NCBI GenBank assembly: GCA_964391805.1
Contig: CAYMNK010000003.1
Span: forward strand, 128,971 to 192,970
Direction: 5' to 3'
Origin: RUG14300 sp964391805
GTDB lineage: Bacteria; Bacillota; Clostridia; Christensenellales; CAG-1252
DNA length: 64,000 nucleotides
Shown here piece after piece: positions 43,501 to 52,735 of the stretch. The notes under the pieces are model-generated. The model was not told the origin of the DNA. It did no database searches and saw nothing but the letters and a program-made list of their open reading frames with translations. The number at the start of each line of letters is the position of its first letter. Position 1 is the first letter of the stretch. The position numbers and the translations under genes were made by a program.

Positions 43501-43829
43501 ACGGTAACTACACAGGTAGCCTCCTTCTCTCCGACAACGGCTTTTATTGTAGCTTCACCTTCGGCTATTGCGGTTACTACACCATTCGAAACTGTAGCTA
43601 CGGCATCGTTCGAGCTTGACCATACAACTGCATCCTCGGAGTTTGTTACGGTAGCCACAAGGGTTGCCGTTTCATAAACATCGAGATCCAATGCCGATGT
43701 ATTTAGTTGAATGCTTATTTCTTTTGGAACCTCATCAATGGGGGGGGTATCATTGTCACAAGCGACAAGAGCGACACAGATGAGCAACACTAAAGCAATA
43801 ATCCAAATAAGCTTCTTGTTGTTTTTCAT
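40503..43829 (-). CDS. Large surface lipoprotein: Big_2 domains plus two copies of a beta-helix-like module
   Basis: 1108 residues; lipobox A-L-V-A-C, Cys24. A Big_2 Ig domain (~40-110; V-V-W-S-S-S-N-D-A-V-A-T-V-S) is followed by further Ig-like stretches to ~390. Two related modules (~395-660 and ~830-1090) each run Y-Y-I/V-L-x-x-D-I ... W-G-x-Y, then L-x-G-x-x-x-G-F-x-G-V-F-D-G-x-G, V-G-T-V-L-x-x-x-G-x-x-R-N, G-x-I-x-N-I/V-Y-M, an internal duplication that resembles GLUG/beta-helix repeats. A cysteine knot-like C-P-E-S-C-C-G-T-D-T-C sits in the second copy only. Last gene of the GH2 locus; adhesion or glycan binding is likely. Confidence 0.78.
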   Translation of the reverse strand: MKNNKKLIWIIALVLLICVALVACDNDTPPIDEVPKEISIQLNTSALDLDVYETATLVATVTNSEDAVVWSSSNDAVATVSNGVVTAIAEGEATIKAVVGEKEATCVVTVTNSHIAPVLKPERNDVSVDKDGEYKLTVVTNWKSNPLDNVSYTWTLVDGEADDIASVTPTDGGAIIKGLKYGSTAYTLSTTVHGVTLAQKITINVCNTDITFEAGNLENEDGEYKARVALVETDNDHKELLPTLQVLEKNEPIDVVLEWVSSDSNIVSVEDGKFVAKSEGKAILSTSYANNKFSVEIEAYRPEIELEDSVSIEVGRPADIKFQSAIQGTINSVNIGESNVLSEVKEDGSISLNKEALPNDASVLGKTQIVIGTELAFYKVNAEIYTMIIRDFNDLKAYVSDITAQFEKTWSANGYYILANDINCDGQQLDININWGAYEKALANLGKSDDGLWLSGKIWGFSGVFDGQGYKIDNFIFNSPVGGFVGTVLGEQGVIRNVAFTNVDHRGRTGLIAFGGNGTISNIYMSFKSVAPGYELSSWNIQYTAAFISQDCMGALRINNCFVEYQEGAFGEDVSNILAIGSSHLGYDILNGVYAVGVPNSVPAINVLSNEGSGDVYGVYSNYRELLENVDLSSWEGDYWQLVNGIPYPKCVDVPEGQIPSVELERNIYGAGSKIELALGLFDKIVLSESASELGVSVNGNAIVLPEQLENETSICFSIVSLLDQDKKLDLTITIDNRESSTITLSDRMDLELNGDDDHKTTTFALNLQGNVESVSVKIGNETISNAKVENGNLIINAADISGALWGEKDLVASVVTDTNIYTINQPVLVITKVIRNRADLRWYSVHIKEEAANNGYLYGGYYVLGADIQFGDYDGDDPTSYFHNDMNWGTYWDAIGNDTEWLNGRVVGFNGVFDGRGHVIYNMIMDVYVNGLVGTVLNANGIVRNLSLVDVTLWGCGGGIAYAGCGTIENVYMTVKAIANGSGNDWSSPFLSNDSMGEYTVKNSVVVYGDGAFYNGTDHATALGHLHPGCGGFKNVYAIGAPSDVATVKRCPESCCGTDTCVYGSYADAAAFKDSVTVSAENGWDMSYWTVDANGVAIPISLVKESE

Positions 43830-43860
43830 AGTTTTTCTCCTTCTAAAAAATTTTTTATTC

Positions 43861-45831
43861 TCACATGCCCCAGATTGTATAAATCGTATCTAACGATTTT
43901 GTTTCTCCGTACATTGTGATGTTTAGTGTTTGACAGTCAGCTCTGAAATCTTTACGCATCTGACTGATTTCATCCTCGTTATACATACCACCGTATAGTC
44001 GACAAAGGGCAAAACGAGGGAATATACTTTCCAATAAAATGTGTTTTTCTAAAACTTCGTATAATTCCGAATCGGTTTCACGATATTTTTCGATTGCTTC
44101 ATATGCGTCATCGATAAGGTCCATCCAGTGGTTCAAAGTAGCAAAAGACCAATACTTGGATAGATCCATATTATTGTAAATATTACCGTTAATTTCGGGA
44201 TACTCTTGTTCTATATACTTGAGATGCGCTTGAAGCTCATCAAAATATTGACGCATCGGTTCGGAAGCATCCTTGAAATAATTGGCAAAGAAATCGTCAT
44301 AAATATCCTTTGTATTGTCATTTACATTAAATAACGCACGAGAATTGAAATATTCTTTAAGTTTACCGAAAGCGGTAACGTTCGATTGATTCCATTGTCC
44401 CTCGGGGAACATAAACACACCGTTATTTGCTTTACAGTAACGATAAGTTTCGATCATGGAATCATATGAATTAAATGGATATAAATAAGTTGAATAATCT
44501 GTTTCATACAGCCACAAATAAAGTCTATCGGTACATGCACCCCAAGCGGCTATAGTTTCATAAACCGCATTATTTTCCGCTTCGTAGAAAGATTTATTAT
44601 AGGTTGCGGTTATAGGCGCAAAGTAAACGCCTACCTCGGGATCGCATACAACTGAATCGTCGATGGGAACGTACTTACCGTCAATCTTTTTTGCGGGAGC
44701 AGATTCCATTTTGTTATACGCAAAAAACAGTATTTGTATTTCACGTTTTGCCGTACCGTTTTCATCGGCATACGCCTGCAATCCGGCTTTTACCTTTCTA
44801 TTTACTCTATTCAAAAATTGGACGACCGCTGCAGAGTTAGCACCGTTATAATCCGATCTTATCTTTTCGCAAGCATCGCAAGCACAAACGGTATTATGGT
44901 CTTCGATGGTACAAGAAATATAGGGGGCGGATAGATTATTCAAAGCATAGTTAATAATTTGACTCGCAACTTCAATTACCATTGCTTCCAATTCTTCTTC
45001 ATCGCCGTGAGCGGTATAGCACAATTCGTTATTATATGTTGAATACCACAAAGGATGTGCATCTTGATAAGTCGACTGCGGTAAATAGTTAAGCGAGTTG
45101 TGATGATTTTCACCACCAACGCTGATGAAGAGATTTGACGATATACCCATTCCGTAAACAGCATCCGAGGTAACACTGTTGCTTTGATAGTAAAATTCAA
45201 AATCGGGTTTTTCGATTATCTCCATATCGGGTAATATTTCTGCTTTGTTTTGGTATACGACCGTGTCATCCGAATACATTTCATATCCGATAACATTTCT
45301 TAAAAAGGCAAGTGCTGCTTGTTGTGCAGCAAAGTCGCTACTAAATGCAATAAACACCGATTCATTTTTAGATACAATGTAATACCCCGTTTGTCCTAAA
45401 TTATCCTCGGGCATCGTTAAACCCACTTTTTCAAATAATTCAGGACAATCAAAAACTATATACTTACTTTGTGCAGTAAATTCGATATCATCGCTATACC
45501 TTTGAATACTTAAAGAAGCACCTGAGCACAAACGAATATGCTGATTGATATAGCCTACGGCTTTACTGTCATTAAGTCCGCTTCCGAGAATAATTACATA
45601 GTCACTTAAACCTTTTTCGACGAACTTACGCGTTCCAAAGGTTACGTTAACTTTATGTAAAGTGCCTTCTACTAAATGCTCTTCCGTTAACGGTGTTGGA
45701 TTTTTCAGTTCGGTATTTTCCACAAGATCACCTCCCGGATTATTATCTCCGCCATTATCGCAAGCAACAAAGGAAAGACAAATTACAATCATAAGTATTA
45801 ATGCTATTGTTTTTACTATTTTAGATTTCAT
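43861..45831 (-). CDS. DUF4838 lipoprotein, glycoside-hydrolase-like
   Basis: 656 residues; lipobox S-F-V-A-C, Cys24; AAGGAGG upstream. The N-terminal part (~60-185) with Y-I-V-F-D-C-P-E-L-F and A-A-L-A-F-L-R-N-V-I-G-Y-E-M-Y-S resembles the zincin-like domain that precedes GH20/GH84/GH115 barrels. From ~215 the DUF4838 region begins: F-I-S-V-G-G-E-N-H-H-N-S, S-C-T-I-E-D-H-N-T-V-C-A-C-D-A-C (~300-315), F-F-A-Y-N-K-M and a helical C-terminus (~500-656). DUF4838 proteins are common in polysaccharide loci without an assigned reaction. It lies 16 bases after the 992-residue gene. Candidate extracellular glycan enzyme. Confidence 0.8.
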   Translation of the reverse strand: MKSKIVKTIALILMIVICLSFVACDNGGDNNPGGDLVENTELKNPTPLTEEHLVEGTLHKVNVTFGTRKFVEKGLSDYVIILGSGLNDSKAVGYINQHIRLCSGASLSIQRYSDDIEFTAQSKYIVFDCPELFEKVGLTMPEDNLGQTGYYIVSKNESVFIAFSSDFAAQQAALAFLRNVIGYEMYSDDTVVYQNKAEILPDMEIIEKPDFEFYYQSNSVTSDAVYGMGISSNLFISVGGENHHNSLNYLPQSTYQDAHPLWYSTYNNELCYTAHGDEEELEAMVIEVASQIINYALNNLSAPYISCTIEDHNTVCACDACEKIRSDYNGANSAAVVQFLNRVNRKVKAGLQAYADENGTAKREIQILFFAYNKMESAPAKKIDGKYVPIDDSVVCDPEVGVYFAPITATYNKSFYEAENNAVYETIAAWGACTDRLYLWLYETDYSTYLYPFNSYDSMIETYRYCKANNGVFMFPEGQWNQSNVTAFGKLKEYFNSRALFNVNDNTKDIYDDFFANYFKDASEPMRQYFDELQAHLKYIEQEYPEINGNIYNNMDLSKYWSFATLNHWMDLIDDAYEAIEKYRETDSELYEVLEKHILLESIFPRFALCRLYGGMYNEDEISQMRKDFRADCQTLNITMYGETKSLDTIYTIWGM

Positions 45832-45847
45832 AGTTGCCTCCTTTTTG

Positions 45848-48826
45848 TTACTTAACATTTACAAAGCGTTGAATCATGTTGATATTACCGGCTTCATCGT
45901 AAATCATCAGTCGAATTTCGTATACTCCGCTCCTTGTTGCCCTTAAACAATTACTGTTTTCAGGAATAACATTAACAGTTCCGCTCGGATCAATAATAAA
46001 CTTATAGCATTTAATATTTTCTTCGGTCGATACATTATCGAATAATGTATAATCGGGAAGAATAATATATTCGCCAACCGCAACTTCGGTCGGGAAACTA
46101 TGCTTAAACTCTATTTCGGGGGCAACATCGTCTATAACGTTAAGAACATATATAAGTGTCGATGTGTTTGGTCTTTCGAGAGAGCCTTCTTGAGCCTCAT
46201 AGGAAACACGATATTGTCCGTAAGCCTCGATTTTAATAGAGTAAGATTTTTTAGCATTTACATTTTGTAGCTTTCTTCCGTCAACATCGGTCACTATACT
46301 TCCGTCGGGAGCATATACTGACACTTTTAGCGTAGTTATAGGATCTAATACGTCCCCTGCGTCAGCAGACGGTAAGGTTACTATACTACCCATATCGACA
46401 ATTCCGCCATACGCTCCGTTGACTACGATTTTTGGACCTACACGATCCGAAACCGCACTACTACGCATAGGTTGTCCGTCTACAGAATAAAGTCTTATAG
46501 CGGAACCTTTAACACCGTCATCGAAACGCATACCCACATATACCTTTCCGCTAAAACCTGTAAACGGTTTGCCGTCTTCTCTGTTGGTTATAGCAATCGA
46601 AGCATTATTGACAACAAAGCCCGATTCTCCGTCATAAGAAATGGTGAATTCCGTTTGAGAGTCAAAGGTAAAATTGAGAGTCGTTTTTGATCCGTTAACA
46701 TATAGCTCGGTAGTGCTTACACCTTTAACAAAGGACGCTACAATGGTGTTAGAGGGATCGAGCGAATCGGTAAAGAATACCGTTATCCCGCTAAAATTCG
46801 ATTTTCCTTTTACTCCCGAGAATACAAGTTCGGAATCTCTTGCAACGAGTGAATTGGCAAACGTCCAAACGGTATTTGCACTGTTTGCCGTTATGACGGT
46901 AAAGCCCTCTTGTTTGTCGGTGGATACGTCACCCATTATATAGTTTTCGACATGCAAACGTTGTCTGCCGTTTTCTTCAATATAAGGAAGCACACAAGGA
47001 ATCTCTTTTGTAAGTTTAGAAACACCCGCCGTAAATGTTACTTTTACCAATGCACCGTTAACAGAGGTCTTTGGAACAAATATTCCACCGCTTACCACCG
47101 GGACAGTACCGTTTTCATCGGTTACAGTTACTGAGGCAAGTATCTTTTGTTCGCTACCGCTCGAATAATCATAAGCATAAAAATCATCGATAGAATAAGC
47201 ACTTCCGCTTATAAAATATGATGGGATTATGGGATCATCCAAAAAAAGCGGTTCACTGTTAGCTGTAACGTTAACGCTATAACTTGCGCTATTAGTTTGT
47301 CCTATATAGTCTGTAGCCGTGTATATTATTTCGTATACACCTACAGAATTAAGGCGTAATCCTTCCTCTCCTATAACGATAGACTCGCCGTTAATTTTGG
47401 CAGTAATCTCTATGGTTGCCCAATTTCCCGAACTCGTGACCGAATAATCGATAGGCTTTAATATTTCGCCTGCGTAAGCCGTTTTTGGAAGTTCTTCGCC
47501 GAACGTTATTTGAGGCAATTCAGGTTCCCTAACGCATTTTGTATAAAGAATTTTCTTCGTAACGTTTCCGCTATAATCGGTTGCTTCATATTCTATTGCA
47601 TAGCGTCCGAGTTTGTCGGGAACAAATGATCCGTCATTTATTTGTGTAAGCACCGCATTGGATGTACCGTAGTTGTACCAAACAAATGTCTTAAGCTCTA
47701 CGTTCTCACTATATAAATCTTTTGCAGATGCCTGAGGTATAATATAAGGCGTGTCAAGTTTTGCAAGAGGCAAATCGGAATCATCCCAATCAACAGTGAT
47801 TTCAGGACCTTCTGTATCGACAAATACATCGTTTAATAAATCGTTATCTTTCACATATGTAATGCAGAAGTTTGCCTTATCGCTGGTGTACATTGCGCCC
47901 TCTATCGATAAGAATACCTTACCGCTGGGGAAACCTGTCCACAGTTCGTTAAAGAAAGACGGATTGTCGAAGTCCGTTATCATAAGACTACCGACATACA
48001 TACTATTGCTTTCGAGATCATATCTCAAATCGATTTGGTTAGCATCGGGGTCCGCCCAAGTGATGCCCCAAGCGCCGAATAACAACGAAAAAGAGTGGCG
48101 TGCTTGTGTTCCCCATTCGTTATTTATGTGTAAACGTTTCCAACTTTCCTCCCATCCTACCATGGGTTGATTTTGTCCGCCTGCAAGATAATAGGATGCA
48201 GGATAGTCATAACCTTCAGATGACTGACGAGCAAATACGCGAACATAAATATCGGGATTTTCAGCATCGGTAAATGTAAAAACGAGCTTTTCAAAATCGG
48301 GCGATCCCTTCACCTCGGGAGTCGCAAAGCACTTAATAAGAGAATCTGCCGATGTAACATTACTAACATCGATTGCCTTATTAAAAGTAATTTTATCGCC
48401 CTCGACAAGGCTTACCATTAAACCGCTCTCCTTCTTTGCCCATTCATATTTACCGTAATAATAACTACTTTTTTCTGATGACAAAGAAGCTATTTTACCC
48501 TCAACCATAAAGGTAACGTCCTTACAATAAATCTTTCCTTCATTTTTGGCAACGTAAGAAATACTGTATTTACCATATTGCGAAAGTGTAATATTTTTCG
48601 ATGTGGTCGCATCGCCGTTGGGATAAACCAACGTGCTTGACGCAGTCAACACCTTGCCACCAACTGTGACGTTTGCTTCGGGGACGACAAATTCATCGCC
48701 TACGGAATACGTAGACAATTCTTCTATCGTCCAATCCTCATTTTCGGCAAATGCCGTAAAAGAGACCGATGCCACACACAATAGGCAAACAATTAATAAT
48801 AGTACAATAAATGGTTTTAATTTCAT
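45848..48826 (-). CDS. Large secreted protein with multiple Ig-like (DUF5011/HYR-type) domains
   Basis: 992 residues with a Sec signal peptide (cut near T-A-F-A, ~28). A beta-sandwich region (~130-345) with W-A-K-K-E-S-G-L and F-L-S-I-E-G-A-M-Y could be a lectin-like fold. Ig-like repeats of the kind 'Y-x-I-x-Y-x-A-x-D-x-x-G-N/Q' recur (A-I-E-Y-E-A-T-D-Y-S-G-N, E-I-I-Y-T-A-T-D-Y-I-G-Q, Y-E-I-R-L-M-I-Y-D-E-A-G-N). A second lectin-like stretch lies at ~640-800. No anchor motif at the C-terminus, so release or non-covalent binding is likely. Second gene after the binding-protein promoter. Confidence 0.78.
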   Translation of the reverse strand: MKLKPFIVLLLIVCLLCVASVSFTAFAENEDWTIEELSTYSVGDEFVVPEANVTVGGKVLTASSTLVYPNGDATTSKNITLSQYGKYSISYVAKNEGKIYCKDVTFMVEGKIASLSSEKSSYYYGKYEWAKKESGLMVSLVEGDKITFNKAIDVSNVTSADSLIKCFATPEVKGSPDFEKLVFTFTDAENPDIYVRVFARQSSEGYDYPASYYLAGGQNQPMVGWEESWKRLHINNEWGTQARHSFSLLFGAWGITWADPDANQIDLRYDLESNSMYVGSLMITDFDNPSFFNELWTGFPSGKVFLSIEGAMYTSDKANFCITYVKDNDLLNDVFVDTEGPEITVDWDDSDLPLAKLDTPYIIPQASAKDLYSENVELKTFVWYNYGTSNAVLTQINDGSFVPDKLGRYAIEYEATDYSGNVTKKILYTKCVREPELPQITFGEELPKTAYAGEILKPIDYSVTSSGNWATIEITAKINGESIVIGEEGLRLNSVGVYEIIYTATDYIGQTNSASYSVNVTANSEPLFLDDPIIPSYFISGSAYSIDDFYAYDYSSGSEQKILASVTVTDENGTVPVVSGGIFVPKTSVNGALVKVTFTAGVSKLTKEIPCVLPYIEENGRQRLHVENYIMGDVSTDKQEGFTVITANSANTVWTFANSLVARDSELVFSGVKGKSNFSGITVFFTDSLDPSNTIVASFVKGVSTTELYVNGSKTTLNFTFDSQTEFTISYDGESGFVVNNASIAITNREDGKPFTGFSGKVYVGMRFDDGVKGSAIRLYSVDGQPMRSSAVSDRVGPKIVVNGAYGGIVDMGSIVTLPSADAGDVLDPITTLKVSVYAPDGSIVTDVDGRKLQNVNAKKSYSIKIEAYGQYRVSYEAQEGSLERPNTSTLIYVLNVIDDVAPEIEFKHSFPTEVAVGEYIILPDYTLFDNVSTEENIKCYKFIIDPSGTVNVIPENSNCLRATRSGVYEIRLMIYDEAGNINMIQRFVNVK

Positions 48827-48888
48827 TGAATTCTCCTTAACTATTAGGTATCAGTGATACGATTATGGGGATGATTAACCCGAGTATT

Positions 48889-50607
48889 TTATTTGATGCC
48901 GAAAAGGACCTTCCAATTCTTCTTATAATACTCATACATTCCGTTAAAGTATGCCGAACTCGTTACGTTACCGTCATGTAAAGCTTCTGCAGGCCATGAG
49001 TATTGTGTTCCCGATACAAGCGATTGCAATACTTCCGCATTTGTAAATTGTCCCTGTCTGTTTTGATATACAGAATTAGACGAATACGGATATACCACAT
49101 CTGAGCGTTCTTTTATTTCCATAAGAGAACGACCGTATGGAGACAATTCAGCCTTTTGTGCCTCCGTCAAGGTATAATTAAAGGCTTTGGGTGTATTTGT
49201 TATGGTTGTATATTCAACAAGAGATTCATCGGTATGAACGAATTTTATAAAGTCTAATGCTAAAGGCTTTTTCCACTCTGCAACGTTTGCTTTCATAAAG
49301 CAAATGGAATAGATATGATCGAATAAGGTGTTATTCTCGCCAACCTTGTCGCTTGTAGCCTTAGGAAGTGGCATCCATCCAAAATTACGGTTGTCTGCAC
49401 TGAATTCCGCTCCGCTACTTGCAACCATATCGTCGAAGGTCTGTTTCGCTTCGCTTTGCCACCAAACACCGTCACAAAGCATCGCAATGGGTTTAGTTTC
49501 ACCACCGTCGTGACCGGCATATAAGAAATCCTCTTGAGCGTTCATATGAGAATAACTGTTATTAAAGGCAAGACTGTTATGATAATCGCTTGTTTTAATC
49601 AATTTCTCTAAGAAACTTAATGCATAATATTTTCCGGATTGACGTTTTAATTCATATGCATTTTCGGCGGTAATCTCGGTAGACGAAGAATCCATCACCA
49701 ACGACGATCCGCTTATTGTACCAAGATCGGAAGCGGTTCCACTTAGCGTATAATTAAGCATCATATTGTCCAATCCTTCATAATCGGCAATAAGGGCTTG
49801 AAGAAAATTGTTTAGGTAGTCTCTATAGTTTGCACCTGTCCAGCATACAGGAGTGTTTCCGTCACTTGCTATGAATTCGCAAAGCATGAAGAATTCTTCG
49901 TATGTCGCAGGAAGTCCGTCATCCGATGTACCGTATTCACCGTCGGGACCGGCACTACGCTTTCCGTTAGGATAAGATGCTACGAAATTATCTATCAAAA
50001 CTTCTACATCACTGCGATCGTCAAGAAAATAATATCCTTTTTCTTCAAAGAGATCGATATTATAAATAAGTCCGCTATATCCGGAATAATGAGGCAAACC
50101 GTAATACTTTGTTTCATTACCCTCGGTGATGCCGAAATAATTCTTTTGTTCTGCTGTCAATTTACCTTCAATCGTCGAACCTGCGGAATCTCCTAAAGAT
50201 GATAGATCTGCCGTAACGGCTTCGGTGATATCACCTAAGACACCTTCCGAGAGAAGGGTGTAATAGTAAGCATATTCGGTAAAATATATTTCATCACGGT
50301 TATCAAGAATATTAGACATATAACTGGTTATAGATGTCTTTTGAGGGTTGATCATGATTTGAACACCCTTTTTACCCTCCTCGTATACATCGTCCTTGTG
50401 CAGTTCTTCATAACGTTTCTTTGCTGCGACAAGCCAGTCGGAACCGTAACCTCCGTTAAAGTTGTATATATAGAGCTGAGTACGTGTCGTGTCTATTTGC
50501 TCTTTTGTGGGGTCGTCTGTGTTAGACGGATCGACACAAGCAACAAGCAACGAAGCAAGCATTACGACAAGTAGTATTAATGCAAATATTCGATATATTC
50601 GTTTCAT
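48889..50607 (-). CDS. Sugar ABC transporter substrate-binding lipoprotein (CUT1), long form
   Basis: 572 residues; lipobox L-V-A-C, Cys24. The ATG at 50607 is 5 bases after AAGGAGAG; a GTG two codons earlier is less well placed. The type-1 binding-protein pattern is seen in Y-Y-G-L-P-H-Y-S-G-Y-S-G-L-I-Y-N-I-D-L-F (~165-184), C-D-G-V-W-W (~375) and K-P-L-A-L-D-F-I-K-F-V-H. It is ~130 residues longer than usual, as in large-ligand binders of gut Firmicutes. Separated from the permease genes by its own promoter, so it can be made in excess. Confidence 0.9.
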   Translation of the reverse strand: MKRIYRIFALILLVVMLASLLVACVDPSNTDDPTKEQIDTTRTQLYIYNFNGGYGSDWLVAAKKRYEELHKDDVYEEGKKGVQIMINPQKTSITSYMSNILDNRDEIYFTEYAYYYTLLSEGVLGDITEAVTADLSSLGDSAGSTIEGKLTAEQKNYFGITEGNETKYYGLPHYSGYSGLIYNIDLFEEKGYYFLDDRSDVEVLIDNFVASYPNGKRSAGPDGEYGTSDDGLPATYEEFFMLCEFIASDGNTPVCWTGANYRDYLNNFLQALIADYEGLDNMMLNYTLSGTASDLGTISGSSLVMDSSSTEITAENAYELKRQSGKYYALSFLEKLIKTSDYHNSLAFNNSYSHMNAQEDFLYAGHDGGETKPIAMLCDGVWWQSEAKQTFDDMVASSGAEFSADNRNFGWMPLPKATSDKVGENNTLFDHIYSICFMKANVAEWKKPLALDFIKFVHTDESLVEYTTITNTPKAFNYTLTEAQKAELSPYGRSLMEIKERSDVVYPYSSNSVYQNRQGQFTNAEVLQSLVSGTQYSWPAEALHDGNVTSSAYFNGMYEYYKKNWKVLFGIK

Positions 50608-50705
50608 GAGCACTCTCCTTATTTAGATTTTTTATTTGTACAAGAATCATTTCGATTCTTTTTTTTTGATTAAAATAATCTCTGCGTGGATTCTTCCACA
50701 TTTCT

Positions 50706-50734
50706 ATTTTACTTGATAGAACGGTCATTTTCAA
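50706..50734 (-). promoter_or_regulatory. Promoter of the binding-protein/surface-protein operon
   Basis: On the minus strand TTGAAA (50729-50734), 17 bp, TAAAAT (50706-50711). The leader is ~95 bases and contains a hairpin AAGAATC/GATTCTT near 50644-50660. Confidence 0.75.
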
Positions 50735-50748
50735 GATGGGACAGCCGT

Positions 50749-50791
50749 CCAATGTTTGGTTTTCTTTTTGGTTTTCAATACCATTTTTTGG
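50749..50791. promoter_or_regulatory. Paired CCAnnnTTTGG boxes, copy 1
   Basis: CCAATGTTTGG (50749-50759) and CCATTTTTTGG (50781-50791), starts 32 bases apart; 14 bases separate the first box from the -35. Same geometry as at 54622-54664. Confidence 0.78.
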
Positions 50792-50810
50792 TTTTTTAGG
50801 GTATTGTTTA

Positions 50811-50847
50811 CGCATTTAGAAGGAATTAAAAGTCACTTCCAAATGCG
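50811..50847. other. Stem-loop after the permease genes
   Basis: CGCATTTaGAAG / CTTCcAAATGCG around a 13-base loop. A T run follows only on the plus strand. For the reverse operon it may protect the permease mRNA end or dampen read-through. Confidence 0.6.
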
Positions 50848-50878
50848 ATTTTTTTATTACTATCTAACAAAGAAATCA

Positions 50879-51808
50879 TTATCCTTTTATTCCGCCGACC
50901 ATAAGGTTGTTCAGTAGCCGTTTATGGAAAATAAGGAATATTATAAGAATGGGTACTAACATCATCATTGCACCGGTCATTCTCATTGGAACAGTAGATA
51001 ATCCGTTTTCGGTAGTGGTTGCCATATGGAACATACCTAATGCAATAGTCGGATAGGAGGGAAGGTATACCAACGGCGTTTGATAGTCATTCCAGAACGT
51101 AATAAAGTTTATAAGCATTACAGTAAAGAATGTGCTCTTTACTAACGGAAATTCGACATTTAGAAATATTCTAAAATTACCCGCTCCGTCAATTTTCGCA
51201 GCCTCTCTAAATCCTACCGGCATCGATTTGAAACTGTTATAAAACACTAAGAAATACATACCGAGGAAGTTGGCTTTCATTACCCACAGTCCCCATATTT
51301 GATCGTATAAGCCCAATGCTTTTGCTACCCTAATTTCCGATGGTAGACTTCCTACTATCGGTAACGCCATAGTCACTATAACAATGGTGTATATCAACTT
51401 TGAAAACTTGTATTGTCTAAATCGTGCACAACAGTATGAAGTGGTGCAAGGAACAAGGGTATTAAAGAATGCGCAACCGACAGAGTATAGTATAGAATAA
51501 ATATACATTAACCCCATACCGACATCTATACTACCGGTATCGGTATTTGCACGAACTTTAAACATTTCGTATACGTAACTAAAATTCCACACCCATTCCT
51601 TGGGTAATCCGATAATATTTATTCTAAAATCCGATTGTTTTTTAAAAGCAGTTATCATTGACCATATAAGAGGTACCAATAAAGATACGACATATATAAT
51701 CAAAAATACGAGCATCGCCCCCGTAAGCGGAGTCATATGTTCACGCAACTCTCTCTTTTTCTTGGGAATCAACTTCTTTTTGTTTCTTAAAATCATTCTT
51801 GCATTCAT
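50879..51808 (-). CDS. Sugar ABC transporter permease, MalG type (CUT1)
   Basis: 309 residues with six membrane segments. The EAA loop is F-R-E-A-A-K-I-D-G-A-G-N-F-R-I-F-L-N-V-E-F-P (~203-224). A basic N-terminal tail (R-N-K-K-K-L-I-P-K-K-K-R) precedes TM1. Starts 9 bases after its partner permease gene. No ATPase gene is nearby, as in the 25-28 kb system. Confidence 0.94.
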   Translation of the reverse strand: MNARMILRNKKKLIPKKKRELREHMTPLTGAMLVFLIIYVVSLLVPLIWSMITAFKKQSDFRINIIGLPKEWVWNFSYVYEMFKVRANTDTGSIDVGMGLMYIYSILYSVGCAFFNTLVPCTTSYCCARFRQYKFSKLIYTIVIVTMALPIVGSLPSEIRVAKALGLYDQIWGLWVMKANFLGMYFLVFYNSFKSMPVGFREAAKIDGAGNFRIFLNVEFPLVKSTFFTVMLINFITFWNDYQTPLVYLPSYPTIALGMFHMATTTENGLSTVPMRMTGAMMMLVPILIIFLIFHKRLLNNLMVGGIKG

Positions 51809-51817
51809 ATAACACCT

Positions 51818-52735
51818 CTATTCTTCGGAAGGACCGAACTTCTCTAACAACCAACGAACAAGCAACGTAAACGCCACGGTAACTACTGTCAATAAAATAC
51901 CTATAGCCGAGAGAATGGGATATTCGGCATCACTTGCTGCTGTTTGTGTTTTCATATAAAGCCAATAACCTATGGTAATAACTTCGTTAGGAGCTTCTCC
52001 TCCGTAAAACGAGTATAAATTAATTTGATTGGTAAATAACCCTGCAACCCCTGTAATTATGAAGGTAGTAAAGGTAGGGAATATCATGGGAAATACAATA
52101 TGCCAAAACTCTTTAAGCCCGGTCGCTCCATCGACATGTGCCGATTCGATTATATCGGGACTGATTCCTGCCATTGCGTTAGAATACATCAATGTACTTG
52201 TACCAAAGCCTACCCATATATTGTAAAATATAATAGTTGCGTAACGACTGGCTTTATTTTCGAGCAACCCCTCCATCACTTTTCCAAACCAACTCGCTGC
52301 CGCCGCGGGAATCGCTCTATCGACAAAGAACATATAAATCGTTACCATTACTATTGCCGAAATAATCGACGGTAAAAACAAGAAAACTTTAAATGCGTTA
52401 GAACCGAAATGTTTTTTATATATGTAGTATGAGAAAAGCAGTCCCAACGGCGTTCCGATCAAAAGTATTAAAAGATAAGATATCGCGGACATCTTCAAAG
52501 CATTTAAAAGCGTTGGATCGCTTGTCAACATTTTTACGGCATTAGCCATGTTATCGAAGGTCCAAGTTATGCTGTTAGTGGATATATCGATATTTTGAAA
52601 TGCCATTAAAATAGAATTTCCGTTGACGCCTATATAAAAGATACAAAACTGAACGACAGGAAAAACCATCATTAAAAAGTAAAACAGAAGATCTCTCTTT
52701 TTACCTTTTGACATTTTATGCTGTTTCCTTATCAT
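51818..52735 (-). CDS. Sugar ABC transporter permease, MalF type (CUT1)
   Basis: 305 residues with six membrane segments. The EAA loop is I-E-S-A-H-V-D-G-A-T-G-L-K-E-F-W-H-I-V-F-P (~195-215), with the usual Glu-Ala-Ala weakened to Glu-Ser-Ala. Its ATG overlaps the GH2 stop by 4 bases and is preceded by AAGGAGGT, so it is coupled to the GH2 gene. Confidence 0.94.
   Translation of the reverse strand: MIRKQHKMSKGKKRDLLFYFLMMVFPVVQFCIFYIGVNGNSILMAFQNIDISTNSITWTFDNMANAVKMLTSDPTLLNALKMSAISYLLILLIGTPLGLLFSYYIYKKHFGSNAFKVFLFLPSIISAIVMVTIYMFFVDRAIPAAAASWFGKVMEGLLENKASRYATIIFYNIWVGFGTSTLMYSNAMAGISPDIIESAHVDGATGLKEFWHIVFPMIFPTFTTFIITGVAGLFTNQINLYSFYGGEAPNEVITIGYWLYMKTQTAASDAEYPILSAIGILLTVVTVAFTLLVRWLLEKFGPSEE

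Noticed and set aside
50811..50847. Terminator of the GH2-permease operon
   Set aside because: The stem is good, but the T run is on the plus strand, the wrong side for the reverse operon.
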